64,000 nucleotides of DNA, taken from positions 81,532 to 145,531 of the forward strand of contig JAAENN010000118.1 of NCBI GenBank assembly GCA_024224295.1, in the 5' to 3' direction. Positions 26,848-35,684 of this stretch are shown here, one piece after another. This stretch comes from Shimia sp. Its GTDB lineage: Bacteria; Pseudomonadota; Alphaproteobacteria; Rhodobacterales; Rhodobacteraceae. The notes under the pieces were generated by a model. The model was not told the DNA's origin and made no database searches. It saw nothing but the letters and a program-made list of their open reading frames with translations. How positions within the stretch are numbered: position 1 is the stretch's first letter; every line of letters starts with the position of its first letter. Made by a program: the position numbers and the translations under genes.

Positions 26848-29800
26848 ATGGTCAATATAGCACGCGGATCTATTGATCGGCCGATCTACACTTGGATGAT
26901 CATCCTGATCTTCCTGCTTGGCGGCGCGGTCAGCTTTTTGAACCTGGGGCGGCTGGAAGATCCGGCCTTCACCATCAAACAGGCGGTTGTGGTCACCCAA
27001 TATCCGGGAGCCACATCCGAACAGGTGGCGGTTGAGGTGTCCGAGCCTTTGGAATCGGCCATCCAGAAGATGGAAGAGGTGGACTATATCACCTCGATCA
27101 ATCAACCTGGCGTGTCGCAGATCGATGTACATATCAAATCGACTTATGACGGCAATGAGCTACCGGAAGTTTGGACTCGATTGAGGGCCAAGGTGGCGGA
27201 CGCCGGGCGGCATTTGCCCACCGGGGTGAGCACTCCACTGGTCAATGACAGTTTTGGCGATGTATTTGGCATCTTCCTTGGCGTGACCGCCGAAGGCTTT
27301 TCGGATGCGGAAAAGCACGAATTGGCCACCTTCCTGCGGCGAGAGCTATTGACGGTGGACGGTGTGGCCGATGTGGATATTCAGGGCCTGCCGGAAGAGG
27401 CGATCTTTGTGGAACCGGACCTGGCTCTGTCGGTGAATCAAAACATTTCGCTCAATGCAATTGCGGGGGCGATTGCCAACGCGGATGCCGTCAATGCAGC
27501 AGGAACCGTGACAATAGACGGCGCGCGTACGCGCATTATGCGGCCGGATGGGTCTGACACCGTGTCAGAGATTGCGGGCCTGTCACTGGGACAGGACGGC
27601 AAGGTTGTGAACCTTGTCGACACCAGCCGTGTGTTTCGTGATCGTGTGGAGAACCCACAGCAGATCATTCGCTTCAACGGTGAAGAAGCCTTCACGCTTG
27701 GGGTGGCGGGTATTGCCACCGAAAACATCGTGGTGGTCGGCAAGCGTGTGGATGAAAAGCTGGCGCAGATGGCCGGCGATATTCCCGCAGGTGTCGAGCT
27801 GCATCCGATCTATCAACAGCACATTGTTGTTGAGAAAGCTTCCAACGACTTCCTTGTGAACCTCGCGATGTCAGTGGCGATTGTGGTTGCTGTCCTTGCG
27901 ATCTTCATGGGTTGGCGCGCGGCCGTGGTAGTGGGGGTAACCCTGTTTCTGACGGTTGTGGGCACTTTCCTGTTCATGGGGTTCTTCTCGATCGAGATGG
28001 AAAGAATTTCGCTTGGCGCGTTGATCATTGCCATGGGCATGTTGGTGGACAACGCCATTGTGGTGGCCGAGGGCATGCAAATCTCGATGTTGCAGGGCAA
28101 GAACAGCCGTGAGGCGGCCGATGAGGCCTCGGGGAAAACGCAGATCCCTCTTTTGGGTGCGACGGTCATTGGCATTATGGCCTTTGCCGGTATCGGCCTC
28201 AGCCCCGATGCAACGGGGGAGTTTCTGTTCTCGTTGTTTGCGGTGATTGGGATTTCGCTTCTGCTAAGCTGGGTGCTGGCGCTGACCGTGACTCCGATGC
28301 TGGGCCACTACCTGTTTAAGCAAGGCAAAGGTGGGGAAGGTGATGCCTACGGCGGGCTGATTTTCCGCATGTACGGCGCAAGCCTGCGGTTGGCATTGAG
28401 GCTGAGGTGGCTGGTGATTGTTGGACTGATTGCGCTGACGGCGGTTTGTTATGCGGGCTTTGGCTTGATGAAGCAGCAGTTCTTTCCAGACAGCAACACG
28501 CCGCTGTTCTTTGTGCACTATAAGCTGCCACAGGGCACACCCATTGCCAACACGTCGGCGCAGATGGAGCTGTTAGAGGATTGGCTCGCTGAGCGCGACG
28601 ATGTGGTGAGCTATGCCACGTTTGTGGGACAGGGCGCGACGCGGTTCATGCTGACTTATGAGTCTGAGAAGGCCAATCCCAGCTACGGACATATCATTGT
28701 TCGGGCAGAAAATTTGGAGTCCATTCCGCCGCTGCAAAAGGACCTTGAGGCCTTTGGCGCCGCTGCCTTGCCAGAGGGCGAGTTCCGGACCAAACGTCTG
28801 GTCTTTGGTCCCGGTGGAGGCGATCCGATTCAGGTGCGCTTCTCTGGCAGTGATCCGGTTGTATTGCGTCAACTGGCAACCCAGGCGGCGCAGGTGTTGA
28901 CCGAAACTACGGACAATATCACCAGTGTGCGCACCAACTGGCGCGAGCAGGAATTGGTGATCAAGCCGATCTATGCCACAGAACGGGCGCAGACCGCGGG
29001 TGTGGATCGCGAAGACATCGCCGATATGTTCCAATTCTCCACCGACGGTTTGACCACGGGCCAGTTCCGCGAGAACGAACGTCTGATTCCGATCATCTTG
29101 CGGCGCCAGCCGGATGGGGCTTTTGGGTTGGTTGATCAAGTGGTCTATTCGACAACCTCCAACAGCTTTGTGCCAGTAGAGCAGATGGTGGATGGCTTTG
29201 TGCATGAGACGCAAAACACGCTGCTGCATCGACGGGATCGTGTGGCGACCATCACGGTTGGGGCGGATATCCGTTCTGGCCTGACAGCCGCGCAGGTGCA
29301 GTCGGAGGTCACGGCAGCGATTGAGGGCATGGACATTCCAGTAGGATACAAGATGGAGTGGGGCGGTGAGTTGGAGAACTCCTCTGAGGCACAGGAGAGC
29401 CTTGGAAAACAGCTGCCCATGAGCTTGCTGATTATGGTGCTGATTTCGGTGCTACTGTTCAATGCCATCCGCCAACCCATCATTATCTGGCTCTTGGTAC
29501 CCATGTCAGTGAATGGCGTGGTGCTGGGCTTGTTGGGCACGGATATGCCGTTTACCTTCACCGCTTTGCTGGGTCTATTGAGCCTGTCTGGCATGCTGAT
29601 CAAAAACGGCATCGTCCTAGTTGAGGAGATCGATTTTGTGCGCGGGGAAGGCCTGCCAATGCGCGAAGCGATTGTAAAAGCCAGCGTGTCGCGTTTGCGG
29701 CCGGTGATGCTGGCGGCGGTCACAACCATCCTTGGAATGGCGCCGCTTTTGACCGATGCATTCTTTGTGTCGATGGCGATCACCATCATGGGGGGATTAG

Positions 29801-29910
29801 CCTTTGCCACCATTCTGACGCTGATTGCCGCGCCGGTGTTCTATTTGGTGTTCTTTGGAAAAGAAGAACGGCGGGAGATGAAAGCGGCGGCTGCAGCGGC
29901 GCCCGCCTGA
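26848..29910 (+). CDS. RND-family efflux pump, inner-membrane transporter
   Basis: 1020 residues with the two-fold RND layout: TM1 near residue 13-30, a large periplasmic loop, TM2-TM6 from about 335, TM7 near 520, a second loop and TM8-TM12 from about 865. The proton-relay aspartate of TM4 is in MGMLVDNAIVVAEG. The protein resembles the AcrB/MexF-like HAE group, so drugs, bile-like compounds or solvents are likely substrates rather than metals. GTG 26845 directly precedes the ATG used here. No outer-membrane channel gene follows, so a TolC made elsewhere must serve. A strong terminator follows. Confidence 0.93.
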   Translation: MVNIARGSIDRPIYTWMIILIFLLGGAVSFLNLGRLEDPAFTIKQAVVVTQYPGATSEQVAVEVSEPLESAIQKMEEVDYITSINQPGVSQIDVHIKSTYDGNELPEVWTRLRAKVADAGRHLPTGVSTPLVNDSFGDVFGIFLGVTAEGFSDAEKHELATFLRRELLTVDGVADVDIQGLPEEAIFVEPDLALSVNQNISLNAIAGAIANADAVNAAGTVTIDGARTRIMRPDGSDTVSEIAGLSLGQDGKVVNLVDTSRVFRDRVENPQQIIRFNGEEAFTLGVAGIATENIVVVGKRVDEKLAQMAGDIPAGVELHPIYQQHIVVEKASNDFLVNLAMSVAIVVAVLAIFMGWRAAVVVGVTLFLTVVGTFLFMGFFSIEMERISLGALIIAMGMLVDNAIVVAEGMQISMLQGKNSREAADEASGKTQIPLLGATVIGIMAFAGIGLSPDATGEFLFSLFAVIGISLLLSWVLALTVTPMLGHYLFKQGKGGEGDAYGGLIFRMYGASLRLALRLRWLVIVGLIALTAVCYAGFGLMKQQFFPDSNTPLFFVHYKLPQGTPIANTSAQMELLEDWLAERDDVVSYATFVGQGATRFMLTYESEKANPSYGHIIVRAENLESIPPLQKDLEAFGAAALPEGEFRTKRLVFGPGGGDPIQVRFSGSDPVVLRQLATQAAQVLTETTDNITSVRTNWREQELVIKPIYATERAQTAGVDREDIADMFQFSTDGLTTGQFRENERLIPIILRRQPDGAFGLVDQVVYSTTSNSFVPVEQMVDGFVHETQNTLLHRRDRVATITVGADIRSGLTAAQVQSEVTAAIEGMDIPVGYKMEWGGELENSSEAQESLGKQLPMSLLIMVLISVLLFNAIRQPIIIWLLVPMSVNGVVLGLLGTDMPFTFTALLGLLSLSGMLIKNGIVLVEEIDFVRGEGLPMREAIVKASVSRLRPVMLAAVTTILGMAPLLTDAFFVSMAITIMGGLAFATILTLIAAPVFYLVFFGKEERREMKAAAAAAPA

Positions 29911-29932
29911 CACCAACGTCTTGAAAATTGAG

Positions 29933-29966
29933 AGGTCGCCCCAATCGGGCGGCCTTTTGTTTTTTG
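29933..29966 (+). terminator. Intrinsic terminator after the RND operon
   Basis: Stem AGGTCGCCC (29933-29941) with GGGCGGCCT (29947-29955), one T-G wobble, 5-nt loop, then TTTTGTTTTTT to about 29966. It closes the marR-MFP-RND operon. Confidence 0.9.
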
Positions 29967-30073
29967 CGCTAAGCTGGCATAGGGGCGGTCCCGCTGGTGA
30001 GCATAGGCATAAGACAAAAACATGTATCGCGACGGTTTGACATTCACACCCAAGCAGAAACAGGAGGCACGCT

Positions 30074-30667
30074 GTGTTCCTGCCTGATACACTCTTGCCG
30101 GATGGGCTGTTCCGTTTCATCGCGCTGGACGTGGAAACCGCCAACCGTGATGCCGCTTCGATCAGTCAGATCGGTTTGGCCTGCGTGCGCCGTGACGGCG
30201 GGATTGAGACGTTTTCGACCTATATCAACCCGGATCAAGATTTTGCGGCGTTCAACACTGAGCTGACTGGAATTGATGCGGGCACTGTTCGGGACGCGCC
30301 CACCTTTGCGCAGGCCTGGCCAAAGATGTTGCCGCTGTTGTCGCGCAACTTGATGGTACAACACAGCAGCTTTGACCAGAAAGCCATCACAGCGGCCTGT
30401 CGCGCGGCGGGTCTGAATGGGCCCAAGATGGAATGGGCCGATAGTGTAAAGATCGCGCGCAAAGCCTGGCCGGAGTTTCGCGGTAACGGCGGGCATGGTC
30501 TTGGGCATCTGAAAAAGGCGCTGGGGCTTCAGTTTCATCACCACGATGCGGGTGAAGATGCACGGGCGGCAGCGGAGGTGGTGTTGTTGGCTGAGGAACG
30601 GTTGAAGTGTTCCATCGAAGACATCACTGGCAAGATCAAACACCTGCAACTGACGTTCGAGTTTTGA
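30074..30667 (+). CDS. 3'-5' exonuclease of the DEDDh (DnaQ-like) family
   Basis: 197 residues, similar to the exonuclease domain of DNA polymerase III epsilon but standing alone. ExoI motif ALDVETAN (D and E), ExoII around NLMVQHSSFDQK and ExoIII HHHDAGEDA give the four acidic residues and the catalytic His. The GTG start at 30074 has an AGGAGG eight bases before. Likely acts on DNA or RNA 3' ends in the cytoplasm; the exact substrate is not clear. It is convergent with pcaB, 12 bases away. Confidence 0.82.
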   Translation: MFLPDTLLPDGLFRFIALDVETANRDAASISQIGLACVRRDGGIETFSTYINPDQDFAAFNTELTGIDAGTVRDAPTFAQAWPKMLPLLSRNLMVQHSSFDQKAITAACRAAGLNGPKMEWADSVKIARKAWPEFRGNGGHGLGHLKKALGLQFHHHDAGEDARAAAEVVLLAEERLKCSIEDITGKIKHLQLTFEF

Positions 30668-30679
30668 GACTTCAATGTC

Positions 30680-31747
30680 TTAAGGTGCAGGCAAGCCCAT
30701 CCCCTCAACACTTTGGATAAGCTCTTTTGCGTGTCGCAAGGCTGTGGCTGTGGCTGTAACCATCGCGGGCAAGACCATCCATTCCAAGGACCACGCGCTG
30801 CCGGAGCGTTCCTGTTCGTGTACTAGGGCGTGGTGCATGGCGGGAAGCTGTGTGGCGTTGTAGCGGGCCAATGTGACCAGCAATTCCGCCCGCACCGGGT
30901 TTTGTTTGTGTGGCATGGCAGAACTGGTGCCGCCGCCGGAGAAGCTCACTTCGTCCACGCCTTGCTGCGCCATCAGCGCGAGATCCTGTCCCATCTTACC
31001 CAAGCTGCCGGTGACCATGGACAGCCAATTGGCGTAGTTGATGAGGTTTTCGCGTGTGGCATGCCAGGCGCGGTCCGAGTTTGAGAGGTTGAGGCCCTTG
31101 GCCAGCGCGGTAGCGACGGCATCGCCTTGTGGCGAGAGGCTGGCGCGATTGCCAACCGGGCCGCCAAATTGCAGGGCTTCGACTTGCGGGCGCAGCGTTT
31201 TCAGGCGATTTGCGTGGGACGCCAGTGGGGTGCGCCAGGTGGCAATACGGTCTGCAACGGCGATTGGCAGGGCGGCCTGCATGCGGGTGCGACCCATCAT
31301 CGGTCTGTCGCCCCATGTGTCGTTGAGGGTGTCGAGTGCTGACAGTAAGTCAGCAAGCTGCGCCTCAAACCGCGAATTAGCGTCGCGTAGTATCAGCGAG
31401 ACAGCTGTGTCGATCAGGTCCTGACTGGTGGCGCCGGTGTGGATGGCTGGGCGCGCGGAAGGTCGTGCGTGGGCTTTGAGTTGGCGCACAAACACTGGCA
31501 CGGGCAGGCCATCCTGCACCACGTTTTCGGCGATCTTTGTGAGGTTCGGTCGGAAGCTGTCGATGTCTGCCATCGCCTCTGCCGCGACGGTGTGATCAAC
31601 CACGCCAGCCTCCGCGAGCGCCTCGGCCAAGGCCCGTTCAAACTGGATGAATGCATCGACGAACCGCGCGGTGTCCCACAGTGCCTCGCCCTCAGGATCA
31701 GAAAACAGCGGGCCAAACAGATGGGATGCGTGGGTCAGCGGGTTCAT
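30680..31747 (-). CDS. pcaB: 3-carboxy-cis,cis-muconate cycloisomerase
   Basis: 355 residues, fumarase/aspartase superfamily; cyclises 3-carboxymuconate to 4-carboxymuconolactone in protocatechuate breakdown. The superfamily signature GGGTSSAMPHKQNP is intact, as are HTGATSQD and the MMGRTRMQ segment. It is about 100 residues shorter than the Pseudomonas enzyme, missing its C-terminal domain; I recall the short form as usual in roseobacters. Last gene of the pca unit, 12 bases after the BKACE stop. Confidence 0.92.
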   Translation of the reverse strand: MNPLTHASHLFGPLFSDPEGEALWDTARFVDAFIQFERALAEALAEAGVVDHTVAAEAMADIDSFRPNLTKIAENVVQDGLPVPVFVRQLKAHARPSARPAIHTGATSQDLIDTAVSLILRDANSRFEAQLADLLSALDTLNDTWGDRPMMGRTRMQAALPIAVADRIATWRTPLASHANRLKTLRPQVEALQFGGPVGNRASLSPQGDAVATALAKGLNLSNSDRAWHATRENLINYANWLSMVTGSLGKMGQDLALMAQQGVDEVSFSGGGTSSAMPHKQNPVRAELLVTLARYNATQLPAMHHALVHEQERSGSAWSLEWMVLPAMVTATATALRHAKELIQSVEGMGLPAP

Positions 31748-31759
31748 CGTGAGGGCCGA

Positions 31760-32593
31760 TCAGGTTGCGGCGCGCAGGCCAAGGATGTTTCGCGCCTGCA
31801 CGGGCGTGGCGACGGAGCGTTCGTATTTCTCACACAATTCTGCGGCGCGTGCGATCAGGGCGGCGTTGGAGGGCGCCAGTGTGGCGCGATCCAGACGTAC
31901 GTTGTCTTCAAGACCTGCCCGCGTGTGGCCGCCTGCGGCAATGGCCCATTCGTTCACGGTGATCTGCGCCGCGCCAATGCCTGCGGCACACCATTCGGCG
32001 TTAGGCGCGCGCTCCTGCATGATTTTCACATAGAACTCAAACACCTCTCGGTCCACTGGCATGGCGTTTTTCACGCCCATGACAAATTGCACATAAAGCT
32101 GGCCATGGAGTGTGCCCGCCTTATGATGACGGAGGGCTTGCAGGATGTGGCTTAGATCAAAGGCTTCGATTTCCGGTGTGATTTCATAAGTCTGCATCTC
32201 GCTCGAAAGCCAAGAAATCAGTTCCGGTGGATTCTCATAGACCCGCGTGGGGAAGTTGTTGGAACCCACGGAGAGGGAGGCCATGTCGGGGCGTAGAGGC
32301 AACATGCCGCCGCGTGCTTGTCCTGCGCCGGAACGCCCACCAGTGGAGAACTGGATGATCACGCCGGGGCAGTGTTTTTCCAATCCCTCTTTGAGCAAGG
32401 CAAATTTCTCTGGATCGCTGGACGGCGTTTCATCATCGTTGCGCACATGGGCGTGGATGATCGACGCGCCTGCCTCCACGGCTGCGTGGCTGCTTTCGAT
32501 CTGCTCACTGACGGTGGTGGGTACGGCAGGGTTGTCCGCTTTTGTTGGCACAGAGCCGGTGATGGCGCAGCACAGGATGCAGGGTTTGCTCAT
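31760..32593 (-). CDS. Beta-keto acid cleavage enzyme (BKACE, DUF849) in the pca cluster
   Basis: 277 residues. BKACE proteins use acetyl-CoA to cleave a beta-keto acid into acetoacetate and a shorter acyl-CoA. The metal-binding histidines are H47 and H49 in IIHAHVRN and the conserved glutamate lies in AGLEDNVRLD. It corresponds in place and family to the unnamed ORF1 reported between pcaG and pcaB in roseobacters. By its position it could act on beta-ketoadipate to give succinyl-CoA and acetoacetate, bypassing PcaIJ and PcaF, which are absent here; this is an inference. Start ATG 32593. Confidence 0.85.
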   Translation of the reverse strand: MSKPCILCCAITGSVPTKADNPAVPTTVSEQIESSHAAVEAGASIIHAHVRNDDETPSSDPEKFALLKEGLEKHCPGVIIQFSTGGRSGAGQARGGMLPLRPDMASLSVGSNNFPTRVYENPPELISWLSSEMQTYEITPEIEAFDLSHILQALRHHKAGTLHGQLYVQFVMGVKNAMPVDREVFEFYVKIMQERAPNAEWCAAGIGAAQITVNEWAIAAGGHTRAGLEDNVRLDRATLAPSNAALIARAAELCEKYERSVATPVQARNILGLRAAT

Positions 32594-32638
32594 GGTGATC
32601 TCGTTTGATTGGCCCCGTCCACAAGACAGGGGCGGTCG

Positions 32639-33259
32639 TCAGATGTCAAAGAAGACGGTTTCGTTGTCGCCCTGAAGCGTGATGTCGAACCGGTAAATTG
32701 GGGCGCCGTCGCGCATCTCACGCTTGGCAATCAATGTGGCACGGCGGTTTTCCCACTCGATGACGTTGAGCACAGGATCGGCGGCGTTGGCCTCGGCCTC
32801 GTCGTCAAAATAGAGGCGGGTGTTCAGGCCGACGTTGATGCCCCGGGCCACGATCCAGAGCGAGATATGTGGCGCCATCAGTTGCCCGTTTCGGCCCATG
32901 ACCTGCCCTGGTTTGATGGTGTAAAATCCCCACTCGCCGCTGTCAAAGTCGGTGATCACGCGGCCCCAGCCTTTGAAACCTTCCTCGGTCTCACCCGCCT
33001 GTTCCGGATGCGGGTAAATGCCCTCTGCATTGGCCTGCCAGGCTTCCAGCATCACGTCTTTCACTGGGCTGCCGGTGCCGTCAATCACCAGACCTTCGAC
33101 GCGAATGCGTTCACCTTTGGCCTTGGGACCGGCGATGTCCCAACCAAGCTCGCGTTCATAGATGTCAAACCCCGCTGCGCCGGGGGCGAGGCCGATGTGC
33201 ACATAGGGGCCAGCGGTCTGGGAGGGGGTTTCCTTGAGGTAGTCGAGTTTCTGCACCAT
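32639..33259 (-). CDS. pcaG: Protocatechuate 3,4-dioxygenase alpha subunit
   Basis: 206 residues, intradiol ring-cleavage dioxygenase fold without the iron ligands, as expected for the alpha subunit. Recognisable are LKETPSQTAGPYVHIG near the N-terminus and the VLEAWQANAEG-like strand shared with PcaH. It pairs with PcaH to open protocatechuate to 3-carboxymuconate. The ATG at 33259 is preferred over a TTG at 33265 because GGAGG lies ten bases upstream. It begins two bases after the pcaH stop. Confidence 0.93.
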   Translation of the reverse strand: MVQKLDYLKETPSQTAGPYVHIGLAPGAAGFDIYERELGWDIAGPKAKGERIRVEGLVIDGTGSPVKDVMLEAWQANAEGIYPHPEQAGETEEGFKGWGRVITDFDSGEWGFYTIKPGQVMGRNGQLMAPHISLWIVARGINVGLNTRLYFDDEAEANAADPVLNVIEWENRRATLIAKREMRDGAPIYRFDITLQGDNETVFFDI

Positions 33260-33261
33260 GC

Positions 33262-33990
33262 TCAATTGCCCTCCATGCGGTTTTCAAACAGGGTCGAGCG
33301 CCGTCCGCGCAGCACGATGTCAAACTTATAGGCGATGCTGTCCAGCGGCACTGAGGCGTTCATATCAAGCGCGGCAATCAATTGTCCGCGTGCGGCCTGA
33401 TCCGGGATGGTGTTCACAATTGAGCACTTCGCGATCAGCGGGTCGCCCTCAAAGTAAAGCTGTGTGATCAGGCGCTGGGCAAAGGCGGTGCCAAAGACGG
33501 ATATGTGAATATGCGCTGGGCGCCAGTTGTTGACCCAATTGCGCCATGGGTAGGCACCGGGTTTCACGGTGCGGAAATAGTAGTAGCCGTTTTCGTCCGT
33601 GATGGTGCGCCCGCAGCCGCCGAAGTTGGGGTCAATCGGGGCCAGATAGGCGTCTTTCTTGTGGCGATAGCGGCCCCCGGCGTTGGCCTGCCAGATCTCC
33701 ACCAAAGTGTTGGGAACTGGGCGGGCGTTTTCATCCAGCACGCGGCCATGCACAATGATGCGCTCGCCAATCGCGCTTTCGCCGGGTGTGGCGTAGTTGT
33801 GCAGCAGGTCGCGGTCCATCTCGGTCACGTCATCATGGCCAAAGCGCGGGCCGGTGATTTCGCTGACGGTTTGCTCCAGACTGATCAGCGCGTTTTGCGG
33901 GGACCGCGCCACGGAGGTTTTGTAGTCCTGCGAAAACGCAGGCGGGTGCCATTCTCGGTTACGCTGATAGAATTCGGCGGGTTTGCTCAT
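33262..33990 (-). CDS. pcaH: Protocatechuate 3,4-dioxygenase beta subunit
   Basis: 242 residues. The Fe(III) ligands are Y108, Y147, H160 and H162 ([24 protein letters not shown]), matching Pseudomonas numbering 408, 447, 460 and 462. This is the catalytic subunit for intradiol cleavage of protocatechuate. It sits in the order pobA-pcaC-pcaH-pcaG, about 36 bases after pcaC. Confidence 0.95.
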   Translation of the reverse strand: MSKPAEFYQRNREWHPPAFSQDYKTSVARSPQNALISLEQTVSEITGPRFGHDDVTEMDRDLLHNYATPGESAIGERIIVHGRVLDENARPVPNTLVEIWQANAGGRYRHKKDAYLAPIDPNFGGCGRTITDENGYYYFRTVKPGAYPWRNWVNNWRPAHIHISVFGTAFAQRLITQLYFEGDPLIAKCSIVNTIPDQAARGQLIAALDMNASVPLDSIAYKFDIVLRGRRSTLFENRMEGN

Positions 33991-34026
33991 AGTGTTGCTC
34001 CTCCCCTGCGCGCATAGAATGCGCGA

Positions 34027-34398
34027 TCAGCCCATCTCTGCAAAGGTCTGTTTTGCCAGTTTGATCGCATGGTTGGCCTTGGGCACCCCACAGTAAATTG
34101 CGACGTGCTGAAACACTTCCATGATGTCCTCCTGGCTGGCGCCGGTGTTGGCGGTGGCGCGGATGTGCATGGGGATTTCATCAAAGTTGCCGGTGGCTGC
34201 GAGTAAAGCCAGCGTTAGCATGGAGCGCTCCCGCAGGCTGATCGCATCGCTGGCCCAGACAGTGCCCCAGGCCCCTTCGGTGATGAGGGTTTGGAATGGC
34301 GTGTCCAGCGCGGTTTTATTGGCTTCGGCACGATCCACATGGGCGTCACCCAGCACTTTGCGACGGACCTCCATGCCGGCGCTAAATTTGTCAGACAT
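34027..34398 (-). CDS. pcaC: 4-carboxymuconolactone decarboxylase
   Basis: 123 residues, the single-domain form of the AhpD-like CMD family. It decarboxylates 4-carboxymuconolactone to beta-ketoadipate enol-lactone. Motifs: RRKVLGDAHVDRA near the start, the WASDAISLRERSMLTLALLAA helix and EIPMHIRATANTG. No CxxC, so it is not a peroxidase. The start at 34398 is favoured over an in-frame start at 34473 that would lie inside pobA. The next gene upstream is pobA, with no pcaD between. Confidence 0.92.
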   Translation of the reverse strand: MSDKFSAGMEVRRKVLGDAHVDRAEANKTALDTPFQTLITEGAWGTVWASDAISLRERSMLTLALLAATGNFDEIPMHIRATANTGASQEDIMEVFQHVAIYCGVPKANHAIKLAKQTFAEMG

Positions 34399-34423
34399 GG
34401 TGTGTCTCCTTTGTCTGGCCCTA

Positions 34424-35593
34424 TCAGTAGGGCAGGCCCACGTAGTTTTGGGCAAACACTTTTTGTGCGGCATCGTTGCCGCGCAGGAAGTCGATCTCGG
34501 CCCGCTGCATCTTCAGATCAAACTCGGATTGATCCGGGTAGCGGTGCAGCAGGTTGGTGGTGGACCAGCTGAACCGCTCCGCTTTCCAGACGCGGGCAAG
34601 TGCCTTTTCGGAGTAGGCATCAAGACCGGCGGTATCCTTGTCTTGATAGAATTGCACCAAGCCGTGGTACAGGTAATGGATGTCGGACGCGGCGGTGTTT
34701 AACCCTTTGGCACCGGTAGGTGGCACAATATGGGCGGCATCGCCACAGAGGAACAGGCGGCCCCAGCGCATCGGTTCGGTCACAAAACTGCGCAGTGGGG
34801 CGATGGATTTTTCGATCGATGGGCCGGTCACCAGTGCCTCCGCGTGGCGGCTGGGAATGCGGCGTTTGAGCTCGCCCCAAAAGGCAGTATCGGTCCAATC
34901 ATCCGGTGAATCGCTGAGCGAGCACTGAATGTAATAGCGGCTGAGGTTGGCATTGCGCATGGAACAAAGTGCAAAGCCACGTTCTGACCAGCTGTAGATC
35001 AGCTCGTTATGTACTGGGGGTGTTTCGGACAGCACGCCCAGCCAGCCAAAAGGATACACCTTTTCATATTCTCGGCGCACGGAGGTTGGGATGGTCTGGC
35101 GACTGACGCCGTGGAAGCCATCACAGCCGGCGATGTAATCACAGTCAATCCGATGCGCGATGCCATCCACGTGATAGGTCACGTAAGGCGCCTCACTTTG
35201 GGCGTCGTTGATCTGCACGTCTTCGACATTAAACACTAACTTGCCATTCGCAGCCTCACGCGCGTCATAAAGGTCGCGGGTCAGTTCTGTCTGCCCGTAG
35301 ACCATGACATCCGTGCCAGTGTGGGCGTGAAAGGAGATGCCAAACTCTTCCTCTCCGTAGGCGATTACCGTGCCGTCATGCGTGAAGCCCTCGGCATCCA
35401 TGCGCGCGCCAACACCGGCCTCGCGCATCAACTCCACAAACCCAGTTTCCAGAATTCCCGCGCGGATGCGCCCCAGCACATAGTCGCGGGTTTTGCGTTC
35501 TAACACGATGCTGTCAATGCCCTTTCGGTGCAGCAGCTGTGACAACAGTAGCCCCGAGGGGCCACCGCCGATGATGCAAACCTGAGTGCGCAT
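34424..35593 (-). CDS. pobA: 4-hydroxybenzoate 3-monooxygenase
   Basis: 389 residues, FAD-dependent aromatic hydroxylase that turns 4-hydroxybenzoate into protocatechuate, the substrate of PcaHG. The N-terminal FAD motif is GGGPSGLLLS, the DG motif is AGCDGFHGVSR and the second FAD site is LFLCGDAAHIVPPTGAKGLN. It is the first gene of the minus-strand pca unit, divergent from pcaQ with an intergenic of about 90 bp. ATG 35593 has GGAGGA upstream. Confidence 0.95.
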   Translation of the reverse strand: MRTQVCIIGGGPSGLLLSQLLHRKGIDSIVLERKTRDYVLGRIRAGILETGFVELMREAGVGARMDAEGFTHDGTVIAYGEEEFGISFHAHTGTDVMVYGQTELTRDLYDAREAANGKLVFNVEDVQINDAQSEAPYVTYHVDGIAHRIDCDYIAGCDGFHGVSRQTIPTSVRREYEKVYPFGWLGVLSETPPVHNELIYSWSERGFALCSMRNANLSRYYIQCSLSDSPDDWTDTAFWGELKRRIPSRHAEALVTGPSIEKSIAPLRSFVTEPMRWGRLFLCGDAAHIVPPTGAKGLNTAASDIHYLYHGLVQFYQDKDTAGLDAYSEKALARVWKAERFSWSTTNLLHRYPDQSEFDLKMQRAEIDFLRGNDAAQKVFAQNYVGLPY

Positions 35594-35684
35594 AGATGTC
35601 CTCCTGTAAGCAGTTTGACTTTGTAAAACCGTAAAGTAAAATGATCATTTGTTGGGTTTAATTGCCGAAAGTGAGCATCAAGTC
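35594..35684. promoter_or_regulatory. pobA-pcaQ divergent control region with palindrome
   Basis: The region holds a perfect 12-bp palindrome AAATGATCATTT (35639-35650) and a run of AT-rich repeats (TTTTAC / TTTAC on the minus strand, 35620-35640). A LysR-type activator such as PcaQ could bind here to control both directions; the known Agrobacterium PcaQ motif (ATAACC-N4-GGTTAA) is not seen intact. Confidence 0.4.
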
